The position numbers and the translations under genes are program-made. The notes beneath the pieces are model-generated. The model was not told where the DNA came from. It did no database searches and saw nothing but the letters and a program-made list of their open reading frames with translations. From Devosia sp. XK-2 (GTDB lineage Bacteria > Pseudomonadota > Alphaproteobacteria > Rhizobiales > Devosiaceae): a DNA stretch of 64,000 nucleotides. Positions 1 through 11,929 of the stretch are shown here, piece after piece (the first letter of the stretch is position 1; each line of letters opens with the position of its first letter). The stretch is from positions 3,120,501 to 3,184,500 of the forward strand of contig NZ_CP146608.1 in the NCBI RefSeq assembly GCF_037113415.1. The letters run 5' to 3'.

Positions 1-76
1 CATGACGCTTGTGGGCCTCGATCTGGTGACCCTGGCCGGCGTCTCGACCTTGCCCGAACAGGCCGCCGCCGAGTAA
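1..76 (+). CDS. C-terminal end of an unidentified protein
   Basis: An open frame enters from the left edge and stops at a TAA at 74-76. Only about 24 residues are visible, ending in LPEQAAAE. Nothing in this tail identifies a family. It is followed at once by a GC-rich hairpin, consistent with the end of a transcription unit. The gene itself lies outside the window. Confidence 0.5.
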   Translation, partial: MTLVGLDLVTLAGVSTLPEQAAAE

Positions 77-92
77 ATCCCCGCAAAACAAG

Positions 93-116
93 GGGGCCGC
101 CCCCAAAGACGGCCCC
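93..116 (+). terminator. GC-rich hairpin, possible terminator
   Basis: The 7-bp stem GGGGCCG/CGGCCCC has a 10-base loop and lies 17 bases after the stop of the left-edge gene. No T-tract follows, so this is only a possible intrinsic terminator. Confidence 0.35.
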
Positions 117-132
117 AGTCAAGGGAGGAACG

Positions 133-273
133 ATGTTCGCCGGACGCGGCATCCAAAATGCCCGGCAGTCCGGCAACGCACCATGCCCTTTGTCGATGAA
201 CCCATTCGCGGCCACCGGCAAGTGTTCATGCCAATATGCACAGCAGTTCAGCCTATTCTTGTTGCAAAAATGA
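133..273 (+). CDS. possible 46-residue small ORF
   Basis: An ATG at 133 sits 6 bases after a strong GGGAGGA ribosome binding site and opens a 46-codon frame ending at TGA 271-273. The product would be basic, with a leucine/phenylalanine-rich end (SLFLLQK) and two cysteines. No family is recognised and codon use is not typical of the neighbours (it uses AAA, TTG and CAA late in the frame). It lies in a 320-base gap that otherwise holds only A+T-richer DNA before hisN. It may be a spurious ORF with a chance ribosome binding site. Confidence 0.2.
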   Translation: MFAGRGIQNARQSGNAPCPLSMNPFAATGKCSCQYAQQFSLFLLQK

Positions 274-396
274 ATCAGAACAGACACAGCACTCATAGAT
301 AAATAGCCCTTCGCTTCCGCGTTCAATTCACTGTGCTCAACTCCAAACCATTGACAAATCTGCGCTTTGTCAGCCCGCCAGCCCGAAAGTTCTGAA

Positions 397-1191
397 ATGC
401 CCGCCACATCGATCGATTTTGCACAAGTTGAGACCATTCTGCGCGCGGCCGGTGCGGCGGCGGCGGCGCATACCCTGCCCCTGTTTCGCACACCCATTGC
501 CATCGACAATAAGCTCGATGCCGGCTTCGACCCCGTCACCGAAGCCGACAAGGGCGCCGAAACCGTCATTCGCGCCATCATTGCCGACGCTTTCCCCGAC
601 CACGCCATTATTGGCGAGGAATGGGGCACGACTGGCCAGAGCCGCTATAGCTGGATCATCGATCCGGTCGATGGCACGCGCGCCTTCATCTCGGGCGCTC
701 CGGTCTGGGGCACATTGATCGGCTTTGCCATAGACCAGGTGGCGGTGGCCGGATTGATGAGCCAACCCTTTATCGGCGAGGAGTTCCTGGCGGTCCCGGG
801 ACGCTCTACCTATCGGCGCGGCGAATTGCTGCGCACAAACCTCGCCAGCGGGCAGACCGAGCTGGCCGCCGCCCGTGTCTTCACCACCACCCCCAACCTT
901 TTCAAAGGCGAGCACTGGAACAAATGGCTGGCGGTGGAAAATGCCACCCGCCTGCAACGCTTCGGCATGGATTGCTACGGCTACGCCCTGCTCGCCGCAG
1001 GCCAGGCCGATCTGGTCATCGAGCCCTACCTCAATACCTACGATATCGCAGCTCTCGTGCCGATCATCCGGGAAGCCGGGGGCGCCATTGCCTGCTGGGA
1101 CGGGTCCGAGCCCACCACCGGCGGCAATGTCGTGGCCGCCGCAACACCGGAACTGCTGGACCAGGCCCTGGAGCTGGTCAACCGGGCCTGA
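397..1191 (+). CDS. hisN: inositol monophosphatase family, histidinol-phosphatase type (HisN)
   Basis: A 264-residue Mg-dependent phosphatase of the inositol monophosphatase superfamily. The metal-binding motifs are present: DPVTEAD near residue 44, GEEWG near 73 and WIIDPVDGTRAF at about 86-97, whose acidic residues bind the catalytic metals. A further Asp occurs in the C-terminal NTYDIAALVPII segment. This subgroup in alphaproteobacteria usually acts as histidinol-phosphate phosphatase (the penultimate histidine step), but inositol-1-phosphate or other small phosphomonoesters cannot be excluded from sequence. The start is set at ATG 397; an in-frame TTG at 367 would add 10 residues with no homology value. 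The gene stands alone and is convergent with the Lrp gene. Confidence 0.85.
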   Translation: MPATSIDFAQVETILRAAGAAAAAHTLPLFRTPIAIDNKLDAGFDPVTEADKGAETVIRAIIADAFPDHAIIGEEWGTTGQSRYSWIIDPVDGTRAFISGAPVWGTLIGFAIDQVAVAGLMSQPFIGEEFLAVPGRSTYRRGELLRTNLASGQTELAAARVFTTTPNLFKGEHWNKWLAVENATRLQRFGMDCYGYALLAAGQADLVIEPYLNTYDIAALVPIIREAGGAIACWDGSEPTTGGNVVAAATPELLDQALELVNRA

Positions 1192-1224
1192 CGCCGGGAC
1201 GTTTCACGTTCAGGCTGATACGCT

Positions 1225-1677
1225 CTACGCCCGCAAATCCTTGGTCGAATCGAGCACCACATAGGTCGTCAGCGCGTGTACGGCCGGCAGCGTGCCCAGC
1301 ACATCGGTATGGAAGCTCTTATAGGCGCCAATATCGGCGACCTCGACCCTGAGAATATATTCGATCGTGCCGGTAACATTGTGGCATTCGCGCACTTGCG
1401 GCGCGAGCGCCACGGCCTGCTCGAAAGCGCGCTGCGCCGCTTGGGAATGATCTGACAGCCCCACCGCAATATAGGCGATAAAACCCACCCCGAGCGCGGC
1501 GCGGTCGGTGACGGCGCGATAGCCGGTGATCAGCCCGGCCTTCTCCATCTCCTGCACCCGCCTCAGGCAGGCCGATGGCGACAGCCCTACCCTGGCCGCC
1601 AGCGCCAGATTGGTGATGCGCCCATCGCGCTCCAAAATGGACAATATTTCATGATCTTTCGCGTCAATATCGATCAT
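1225..1677 (-). CDS. Lrp/AsnC family transcriptional regulator
   Basis: A 150-residue regulator with the standard Lrp layout: an N-terminal winged helix-turn-helix (LSILERDGRITNLALAARVG, then LSPSACLRRVQEMEKAGLI, roughly residues 10-50) and a C-terminal RAM/AsnC ligand-binding domain. The SPSACLRRV recognition helix is typical of the family. It is transcribed divergently from the LysE-family exporter with only 73 bases between starts. The inference is that it senses an amino acid and controls that exporter, as in the LysG/LysE and Lrp/LysE-type pairs. The ligand cannot be read from sequence. Confidence 0.93.
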   Translation of the reverse strand: MIDIDAKDHEILSILERDGRITNLALAARVGLSPSACLRRVQEMEKAGLITGYRAVTDRAALGVGFIAYIAVGLSDHSQAAQRAFEQAVALAPQVRECHNVTGTIEYILRVEVADIGAYKSFHTDVLGTLPAVHALTTYVVLDSTKDLRA

Positions 1678-1720
1678 AGATTGCTCAAATATGGCTCATG
1701 ACTGCTAAGATTGATGGCAC

Positions 1721-1752
1721 ATTGCGCCATACCTACGCAATCATTGCGCCAT
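1721..1752. promoter_or_regulatory. direct repeat in the lrp-lysE intergenic region
   Basis: The 10-mer ATTGCGCCAT occurs at 1721-1730 and again at 1743-1752, 22 bases apart (about two helical turns), between the divergent Lrp and LysE genes; the second copy overlaps the lysE start codon. This could be a regulator binding site, but no Lrp consensus is known to match it. Confidence 0.3.
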
Positions 1753-2344
1753 GAACCACGATATCCTGACCGCATTGGCCGTTTTTGCCCTGGTCTCCTC
1801 CATCACCCCGGGGCCCAACAATCTCATGCTCATGGCATCGGGGGTCAATTTCGGCGCCCTGCGAACCGTGCCTCACGCGCTGGGTGTCTGTATCGGATTT
1901 ACCGTGATGGTCGGCCTTGTGGGCGTGGGGCTGATGGGCGTTTTTGACGCCATTCCCTATAGCCACGACGTGCTCAGGGTCCTCAGTGCGCTCTACCTGC
2001 TCTATCTGGCCTATAAGCTTGCCACGACCTCAACCATGGGCGAGCGGGCGGTCGATAGTCGTCCTATGACCTTCTGGCAGGCTGCCCTGTTCCAATGGGT
2101 CAACCCCAAGGCCTGGACCATGGCCCTGACGGCAATGACCGTTTATGCCGGTGGCGGTTCGCTCCAGCTGGTGCTGTCGGTGACCCTGGTCTTCGGTCTG
2201 GTCAACGCCCCTTCGATCAGCGTCTGGGTATTGGCGGGCGATCGGCTCGGCCGGTTTCTCTCCACCCCCCGCCGCCTGCGCGCCTTCAACGTCCTGATGG
2301 CGGCACTGCTGGTCGCCTCGCTCTATCCGGCCCTTGCCCATTAG
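1751..2344 (+). CDS. LysE/RhtB family amino acid exporter
   Basis: A 197-residue inner-membrane protein with about six hydrophobic segments. The N-terminal SSITPGPNNLMLMASGVNFG segment is the LysE/RhtB signature, and FQWVNPKAWTMALTAM matches the second conserved loop. Family members expel amino acids such as lysine, threonine, homoserine or leucine. The neighbouring divergent Lrp regulator supports amino acid export. No clear ribosome binding site precedes ATG 1751. Confidence 0.9.
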   Translation: MNHDILTALAVFALVSSITPGPNNLMLMASGVNFGALRTVPHALGVCIGFTVMVGLVGVGLMGVFDAIPYSHDVLRVLSALYLLYLAYKLATTSTMGERAVDSRPMTFWQAALFQWVNPKAWTMALTAMTVYAGGGSLQLVLSVTLVFGLVNAPSISVWVLAGDRLGRFLSTPRRLRAFNVLMAALLVASLYPALAH

Positions 2345-2361
2345 CCGTGGGCGCGGCCCTT

Positions 2362-3336
2362 TTAGCTGCTCTGCTCGGTAATGAAGGCATCAAAGGCCGC
2401 AAAGACCTGACCGCGCACCGCATCGCTCTCCATGAACATTTCATGGCGCGATCCGGCAATCACCATATGCCGCCCGGTCCGCAGACGCAGGCCCAATTGC
2501 TCTATGGCAGGGGTGGAGACGATCTGCTCGCGCGCCGCTGCCAGAATGAGCAGGGGGATGCGTATCTCGCCCGGAAAGCGGTCATGCCGCGTTTCGAGCA
2601 TGGCCCGCATGGCGGCGGCCAGCCAGCGGAAACTGGGCGCCCCGATATAAAGACCGTCATCGGCCCGCACCGTCTCTACCATGCGCTTGTAGCGCAGCAT
2701 GTCCGAGGTCAGCGGGTTGTCCGGATACATGGCTTCATCGGGCCGCCGGTCGCCCCTGCGCTGAAGCGGCAGATGCCCCAGGCCGCAAAAGCTGATGGCC
2801 TCGGCAATCATCGCCCAGCGGCCAAGGCTTTCGTCCATGCCATTAAGGCCCACCATGGGGGCGCTGAGAAACACCCGGTCGAACATCATCCGGTCGCGCG
2901 TTGCAGCTATCAGGCTCGCCAATCCGCCCATGGAATGCCCGACCAGACAAAAGGGCGGCGGGCAATCGGGCAGCAGGATTTCGGCGTGGAAGCAACGAAG
3001 ATCAGTCCAATAATCCTCGAACCGGTCCACATAGCCCACATGGGGATTTCTGATCAGCCGGTCCGAACCGCCCTGACCGCGCCAATCAAAGGTCGCAACC
3101 GAAAAACCGCGCTTGCGGAGATCGGCGATGGTCTCGAAATATTTCTCGATATATTCGGTCCGCCCCTGCACCAGGCATATCGTGCCCCTTTGCGGCCCCT
3201 CCGTTTTCGGCCAGAGCGCATAGCGCAGCCGTACCTTGTCGGAAGTGGTGAAATAGCCGACCCGCGCCCCTTCGGGCACCGGATTGGAGGGAATAGAGAC
3301 CAGTTTTGGTCCATCGGGTTCGACTTGGGCGTTCAC
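2362..3336 (-). CDS. alpha/beta hydrolase, lysophospholipase (PldB-like)
   Basis: A 324-residue serine hydrolase. The nucleophile elbow GHSMGG is near residue 126, preceded by the FDWRGQGGSDR loop typical of the monoacylglycerol lipase/lysophospholipase group; the ISGSRHEMFMES-type C-terminus supplies the catalytic His. It has no signal peptide, so a cytoplasmic or membrane-associated role on lysophospholipids or monoacylglycerols is likely. The start is GTG 3336; no in-frame ATG is nearby. It is convergent with the lysE gene, 17 bases away, and followed upstream by the strong hairpin at 3389-3424. Confidence 0.85.
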   Translation of the reverse strand: MNAQVEPDGPKLVSIPSNPVPEGARVGYFTTSDKVRLRYALWPKTEGPQRGTICLVQGRTEYIEKYFETIADLRKRGFSVATFDWRGQGGSDRLIRNPHVGYVDRFEDYWTDLRCFHAEILLPDCPPPFCLVGHSMGGLASLIAATRDRMMFDRVFLSAPMVGLNGMDESLGRWAMIAEAISFCGLGHLPLQRRGDRRPDEAMYPDNPLTSDMLRYKRMVETVRADDGLYIGAPSFRWLAAAMRAMLETRHDRFPGEIRIPLLILAAAREQIVSTPAIEQLGLRLRTGRHMVIAGSRHEMFMESDAVRGQVFAAFDAFITEQSS

Positions 3337-3383
3337 TTCATGGCCTCACGCGCTGCGGCAACGACCATAAGCGGGCAATGTCA

Positions 3384-3480
3384 CAAAAGAAAAGCCAGCA
3401 ACCGGGATTGGTTGCTGGCTTTTCGGATCTGTGCGGTTCCATGCGGGGGGCGGGTGATGGAACCGCCAGGGGTGTGAACG
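3384..3480 (-). ncRNA. candidate small RNA with terminator
   Basis: On the minus strand this stretch holds two stacked hairpins: a 10-bp stem (3433-3442 with 3457-3466) whose 14-base loop is very C-rich (CACCCGCCCCCCGC on the RNA), then a 15-bp terminator stem at 3389-3424 followed by TTTTCTTTTG. There is no protein-coding gene upstream on this strand for the terminator to serve, and it lies about 50 bases before the hydrolase start. A C-rich exposed loop is what a trans-acting RNA that pairs with ribosome binding sites would show. The 5' end is not defined. Confidence 0.4.
3389..3424 (-). terminator. strong intrinsic terminator, 15-bp stem
   Basis: GAAAAGCCAGCAACC pairs perfectly with GGTTGCTGGCTTTTC around a 6-base loop. 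On the minus strand it is followed by a T-rich tail, so it should terminate minus-strand transcripts arriving from the hydrolase-hsp20 gap. Confidence 0.7.
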
Positions 3481-3583
3481 TCAGGCCGGAGCTGTCCGGT
3501 CATGTCCACATATCCGCTTTTAGGCCTTTGCACCTGAACGGGACTGGAGCGGACCATTCATCTGCGGTTCATCTCTGCGGCCC

Positions 3584-3611
3584 CTTGAACCGGCTTTGCG
3601 CGCACCTACAT
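3584..3611 (+). promoter_or_regulatory. possible RpoH (sigma-32) promoter of the hsp20 gene
   Basis: CTTGAA at 3584-3589 and CCTACAT at 3605-3611, separated by 15 bases, resemble the alphaproteobacterial heat-shock promoter (CTTGA and CYTATNT boxes). Transcription would begin about 120 bases before the hsp20 start, leaving room for the structured leader. Confidence 0.45.
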
Positions 3612-3636
3612 CTTTGCTGTCCGCCGGATTTGCCGG

Positions 3637-3734
3637 GGACACCGGCCCTGTCCAAAGGGTTGCTCGCCGCTTCAGGGAGCACCACCGCAGGCACCGGTCG
3701 ACACTCAACCACGTTGCTCAACTCGGAGAATGTG
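3637..3734 (+). promoter_or_regulatory. ROSE-like RNA thermometer in the hsp20 leader
   Basis: Three successive hairpins precede the hsp20 start: GGACA/TGTCC (3637-3653), TGCTC/GAGCA (3661-3681) and the last one at 3710-3734. In the last, CACGTT then CTC (3710-3719, with G3716 bulged) pairs with GAGAATGTG (3726-3734), so the ribosome binding site GGAGA is sequestered four bases before ATG 3738. A TTGCT motif with a bulged G facing the ribosome binding site is the hallmark of ROSE elements in rhizobial small heat-shock genes. Folding is by eye. Confidence 0.65.
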
Positions 3735-3737
3735 ACC

Positions 3738-4193
3738 ATGCAAACGATCGATTTTTCCCCCTTCTACCGCTCCACTGTCGGCTTTGACCGTCTGTTCAAC
3801 CGCCTCGACACTTTGGGCGCCCAGGAAGCCAAGACCTACCCGCCCTACAATATCGAGCGCACTGGCGATGATACCTATCGCATCTCCATTGCCGTGGCCG
3901 GCTTCTCCAATGGCGACATCGCCGTCGAGACCAAGGAGAACAGTCTGGTCGTCAAAGGCGCCAAACCCGCCGAAAGTGGCGATAACAAGCGTGAATTCCT
4001 CCATCGCGGCATTGCCGAACGCGCTTTCGAGCTGCGGTTCCAGCTTGCCGACTATGTCGAGGTTCAGGGCGCCACGCTCGAGAACGGATTGCTCCATCTG
4101 GAACTGAAGCGCGAATTGCCCGAAAGCAAGAAGGCGCGCACTATCCAGATCAATGGCGGCACCGCCACCATTGAGGACAAGTCAGTAAACTAA
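3738..4193 (+). CDS. small heat-shock protein, Hsp20/IbpA family
   Basis: A 151-residue alpha-crystallin-type chaperone that holds unfolding proteins for refolding by the DnaK/ClpB systems. The N-terminus MQTIDFSPFYRSTVGFDRLF is the IbpA class, the alpha-crystallin domain spans about residues 35-130 (YRISIAVAGF, GALxNGLLHLEL-type strand written here as GATLENGLLHLEL), and the tail KARTIQI carries the I-x-I oligomerisation motif variant. ATG 3738 is chosen because the ribosome binding site and the thermometer hairpin lie directly before it. It is monocistronic, closed by the terminator at 4223-4252. Confidence 0.93.
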   Translation: MQTIDFSPFYRSTVGFDRLFNRLDTLGAQEAKTYPPYNIERTGDDTYRISIAVAGFSNGDIAVETKENSLVVKGAKPAESGDNKREFLHRGIAERAFELRFQLADYVEVQGATLENGLLHLELKRELPESKKARTIQINGGTATIEDKSVN

Positions 4194-4222
4194 GCCATTC
4201 CGAGTCCATCGGATTGGGAAAG

Positions 4223-4252
4223 GGCGCGATCTCGCAAGGATCGCGCCTTTTT
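4223..4252 (+). terminator. intrinsic terminator after hsp20
   Basis: GGCGCGATC/GATCGCGCC stem with a 7-base loop, followed by TTTTT. Confidence 0.85.
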
Positions 4253-4343
4253 CTATTGACCCGGAACAAGTCTGGACGCCGCCAGTTGATCAGGCATGGC
4301 CTCACGCCAACTCCTTTCAACCCTAGCAACAGGATGTGTGCCG

Positions 4344-4817
4344 ATGAAAACCCCAGCCATCGCCCTTAAGGCCAATGCTAAATCCACTGTAATCGAGCTG
4401 CTCAATGCCCGCCTGGCCGATAGCATCGATCTGGCCCTGGCCACCAAACAGGCTCACTGGAATCTCAAAGGCCCCAATTTCATCGCCGTCCATGAAATGC
4501 TCGATCCCATGCGCACCGCCATCGATGGTCATGTCGACATCATCGCCGAGCGCATTGCCCAGCTCGACGGTACGCCCCTGGGCACCAGCCAGGCCGTGGT
4601 CAAGGCCACCAGCCTTGATGCCTACCCGACCGATATCAAGCAGGTTCCCGATCACCTCGCGGCCCTGGCAGATCGCTTCGGCAAGCTCGCCAATCAGGTG
4701 CGCGAGGATATCGACACAGCCGATGAGGCCGGCGACGCCGATAGCGCCGATATCCTGACCGCCTATTCCCGAGACCTCGACAAGAATCTCTGGTTCATCA
4801 AGTCGCATCTGGAATAG
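4344..4817 (+). CDS. dps: DNA-binding starvation/stationary-phase protein Dps
   Basis: A 157-residue ferritin-like protein that forms 12-mers, oxidises Fe(II) with hydrogen peroxide and protects DNA. The inter-subunit ferroxidase segment is intact: TKQAHWNLKGPNF, HEMLD and HVDIIAERIAQLDGTPLGT. The basic N-terminus (MKTPAIALKANAKS) could contact DNA. Start ATG 4344 follows an AGGA box; an earlier in-frame ATG at 4296 adds 16 residues not typical of Dps. It stands alone and ends at a hairpin with a T-run. Its position beside hsp20 makes a small stress block, though each has its own terminator. Confidence 0.93.
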   Translation: MKTPAIALKANAKSTVIELLNARLADSIDLALATKQAHWNLKGPNFIAVHEMLDPMRTAIDGHVDIIAERIAQLDGTPLGTSQAVVKATSLDAYPTDIKQVPDHLAALADRFGKLANQVREDIDTADEAGDADSADILTAYSRDLDKNLWFIKSHLE

Positions 4818-4846
4818 GATTTCTAGACTGGATCGCTAGAGAATAC

Positions 4847-4874
4847 CTGATCAACATATGATCAGCGCTGTTTT
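4847..4874 (+). terminator. terminator after dps
   Basis: CTGATCA/TGATCAG stem with a 5-base loop, then CTGTTTTT. The stem is short but the T-run is clear. Confidence 0.55.
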
Positions 4875-5102
4875 TGGACCCGTTTTCCTACAGTTTCCTA
4901 TCGGTTTTGCCGCCAAGTCCTATTTATTGTGACCACAAAGCGGCAAAATCGCTTGCCCCTAGTTTTGAATTATGCAAATGTGCCCCTCGTTAGGGCAGTA
5001 TCTCTGTCCTATCTGACGCGTCGCCCCGCTCTCCGCGGTCAGCGCGCACGCTGGTCCGGCTGGACCGCTAGTCGATAGCGGAAACGGACAGGCGGAGCTA
5101 AT

Positions 5103-5138
5103 ATGGGTGAACACAATTCGCCCGAGCTCGAATTATGA
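5103..5138 (+). CDS. possible 11-residue leader peptide, uORF 1 of gltB
   Basis: ATG 5103 lies 5 bases after GGAG and encodes MGEHNSPELEL, three of eleven residues being Glu. Its TGA overlaps the ATG of the next tiny frame (ATGA). This could be a translated leader peptide, but it is short enough to be chance. Confidence 0.25.
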   Translation: MGEHNSPELEL

Positions 5139-5209
5139 GCGGCCATTTGGATGCAGTGCCGCTCCCCACAAAGGATCGCAATTTGCTCATTCGAGCCGTA
5201 CTCGTGTAG
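5135..5209 (+). CDS. possible 24-residue uORF 2 of gltB
   Basis: It starts within the stop of uORF 1 (ATGA overlap), an arrangement typical of translational coupling, and runs 24 codons to TAG 5207-5209. No similarity is recognised. Support depends on uORF 1 being translated. Confidence 0.2.
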   Translation: MSGHLDAVPLPTKDRNLLIRAVLV

Positions 5210-5245
5210 TACGACCCGGCTGAACACTGCGCCCCAGAGGAAACC

Positions 5246-5302
5246 ATGCATCCGCCCCGCCGGCCAGCCGGCACCAGCAGGATGCGCAAGACGAAGCATT
5301 AA
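5246..5302 (+). CDS. possible 18-residue uORF 3 of gltB
   Basis: ATG 5246 is preceded by AGAGGA at good spacing and encodes an Arg/Lys/Pro-rich peptide (MHPPRRPAGTSRMRKTKH), ending 35 bases before gltB. It could affect gltB initiation if translated. Confidence 0.2.
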   Translation: MHPPRRPAGTSRMRKTKH

Positions 5303-5337
5303 GCCCTTTGAGGGCCCGAACAGAACGAGGTTGAGCC

Positions 5338-10068
<4,731 letters not shown>

Positions 10069-10102
10069 TGTTGCAAGTTCACCATATTGGCGACCCCGTC
10101 GC

Positions 10103-10196
10103 CTCCCTCCCCCTTGAGGGGAGGGACCGAGGGTGGGGGTCCGTCAACGGACCACAAGACCACCCCCTCCCCAGCCCTCCCCTCAAGGGGGAGGGT
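10103..10196. repeat. intergenic palindromic repeat, copy A (inside the gltB-gltD operon)
   Basis: CTCCCCCTTGAGGGGAGGG is followed about 55 bases later by its reverse complement CCCTCCCCTCAAGGGGGAG, with the GAGGGTGGGGG motif seen in the other copies in between. It lies in the 174-base gap between gltB and gltD, so it will be transcribed with them and could form a long stem in the mRNA. Confidence 0.85.
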
Positions 10197-10242
10197 GCGC
10201 AGGAGCCACAGGCTCCGGTTCAGAATTCCAAGGAGCAGAGCC

Positions 10243-11670
10243 ATGGGTAAGGTAACCGGCTTTCTCGAAATTGAACGCGAAGAGCCCCGCTACGAGCCGG
10301 CCTCTGATCGCATCCGCCATTTTGGCGAATTCACCATTCCGCTGCGCGAGGCCCAGGTCGTCGATCAGGCCGCGCGCTGCATGGATTGCGGCATTCCCTT
10401 CTGCCATGGCGATACCGGCTGCCCGGTCCACAACCAGATCCCGGACTGGAACGACCTCGTCTATAATGGCGACTGGGAAGAGGCTGCCCGCAACCTCCAC
10501 TCGACCAATAACTTCCCCGAATTTACCGGCCGCATCTGCCCCGCGCCCTGCGAGGAAGCCTGTACGCTGAACCTGGAAGATGTGCCGGTCGCCATCAAGA
10601 CCGTTGAGCAGGCCATTGCCGACCGGGCCATCAAGTCCGGCTGGGTCAAGCCGCAAATGCCCAAGGCCAAGACGGGCAAGAAGGTCGCCGTTATCGGCTC
10701 CGGTCCTGCTGGCCTGGCTGCGGCCCAGCAGCTCGCCCGCGCCGGTCATGACGTCCATGTCTATGAGCGCGAGCCCAAGGCCGGCGGCCTGATGCGCTAT
10801 GGCATTCCCGACTTCAAGATGGAAAAGGACCATATCGACTTCCGCGTTTCCCAGATGGAAGCCGAAGGCGTCACCTTCCACTATGGCGTCAATGTCGGCG
10901 TCACCACGCCGCTCTCCGAGCTGCAGAACAGCCACGATGCCGTGCTGCTGGCCGGTGGCGCGGAAAAGCCGCGCCCGGTCGATGTGGAAGGCAACCAGTT
11001 TGCCGGCGTGCATTTCGCCATGCCCTTCCTCGTGCAGCAGAACCGCCGCGTCGGTGGCGAGGATGTGTCGAACGAGTTCCAGCTCACCGCTGCCGGCAAG
11101 CATGTCGTGGTTGTGGGTGGCGGTGACACGGCATCAGACTGCGTCGGCACCAGCTTTCGTCAGGGCGCCATTGCCGTCACCCAGCTCGACGTGCGCCCCA
11201 TGCCGCCCGAGCTGGAGAACAAGCTGACCAACTGGCCCAATTGGGCGGTCAAGATGCGCACCTCGTCCAGCCAGGCCGAAGGCGCCATCCGCGAATTCTC
11301 CGCCGGCACCATGAAGATCATTGGCGATGCCAATGGCCATGTTACCGGCGTCGAATGCGCCCGCGTGGACCGCAAGCGCCAGCCGATCCCCGGCACCGAA
11401 TTCGTCATCAAGGCCGATCTGGTACTTCTCGCCATTGGCTTTTCCGGCCCGGTGCAGGAGGGCATGCTGACCGAACTGGGCGCTGATCTGGACAAGCGCG
11501 GCAATCTGTTTGCCGATACGATGAGCTACAAGACCTCGGTCCCCAAGGTCTACGCCGCCGGCGACATGCGCCGCGGCCAGTCGCTCGTCGTCTGGGCCAT
11601 CCGCGAAGGCCGCCAGGCCGCCCGCTCCATCGATTTCGACCTCATGGGCAAGACGGATTTGCCTCGGTAG
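10243..11670 (+). CDS. gltD: glutamate synthase small subunit
   Basis: A 475-residue flavoprotein that passes electrons from NADPH to GltB. Two N-terminal Cys clusters for 4Fe-4S centres are visible ([16 protein letters not shown], then CPAPCEEAC, about residues 46-110). The FAD fold follows at [17 protein letters not shown] and the NADPH fold at [17 protein letters not shown] 10243 is chosen because it follows AAGGAG and starts the conserved [12 protein letters not shown]; the frame upstream merely reads through the repeat. It forms an operon with gltB. Confidence 0.97.
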   Translation: MGKVTGFLEIEREEPRYEPASDRIRHFGEFTIPLREAQVVDQAARCMDCGIPFCHGDTGCPVHNQIPDWNDLVYNGDWEEAARNLHSTNNFPEFTGRICPAPCEEACTLNLEDVPVAIKTVEQAIADRAIKSGWVKPQMPKAKTGKKVAVIGSGPAGLAAAQQLARAGHDVHVYEREPKAGGLMRYGIPDFKMEKDHIDFRVSQMEAEGVTFHYGVNVGVTTPLSELQNSHDAVLLAGGAEKPRPVDVEGNQFAGVHFAMPFLVQQNRRVGGEDVSNEFQLTAAGKHVVVVGGGDTASDCVGTSFRQGAIAVTQLDVRPMPPELENKLTNWPNWAVKMRTSSSQAEGAIREFSAGTMKIIGDANGHVTGVECARVDRKRQPIPGTEFVIKADLVLLAIGFSGPVQEGMLTELGADLDKRGNLFADTMSYKTSVPKVYAAGDMRRGQSLVVWAIREGRQAARSIDFDLMGKTDLPR

Positions 11671-11750
11671 ATTTGCGGCATCTCCCTCCAGTTATGGTGG
11701 GAGCTCTGGGCGATCATCGCCTGGCAAAACACGACGGCACGGCTCCATCG

Positions 11751-11869
11751 TCCCCTCGCCCCTGAGGGGAGAGGGCTAGGGTGAGGGGTTCAGTCATCTG
11801 GCCCCTGCGTCGATGCTGAACCCCTCATCCGCCGCTTCGCGTCACCTTCTCCCCTCAGGGGAGAAGGGA
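11751..11869. repeat. intergenic palindromic repeat, copy B
   Basis: Outer arms TCGCCCCTGAGGGGAGAGGG and CTTCTCCCCTCAGGGGAGAAG are each self-complementary. Inner arms GAGGGGTTCAG and CTGAACCCCTC pair across about 25 bases. It fills the gltD-hpt gap. Confidence 0.8.
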
Positions 11870-11929
11870 ATTCATTGCTCTTCCGCGACTAAACTGGCTA
11901 GAACGCCGGTACACAGCCCGGAGCCATCC

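Larger units (their letters stand above)
4875..5337 (+). promoter_or_regulatory. long leader of glutamate synthase, promoter not resolved
   Basis: This 460-base stretch before gltB has no ordinary gene. It holds an A+T-richer block (4915-4980) that probably contains the promoter, small hairpins (TGCCC/GGGCA at 4981-4997, GGTCC/GGACC at 5054-5067) and three short frames with good ribosome binding sites (5103-5138, 5135-5209, 5246-5302). No known riboswitch was recognised. Confidence 0.4.

Noticed and set aside
2095..3477. 460-codon frame on the plus strand spanning lysE and the hydrolase gene
   Set aside because: It overlaps two genes with clear family motifs in other frames and has no domain of its own.
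4875..5337. Known riboswitch in the gltB leader
   Set aside because: Only short unrelated hairpins were found; no glutamine or other known aptamer core was recognised.
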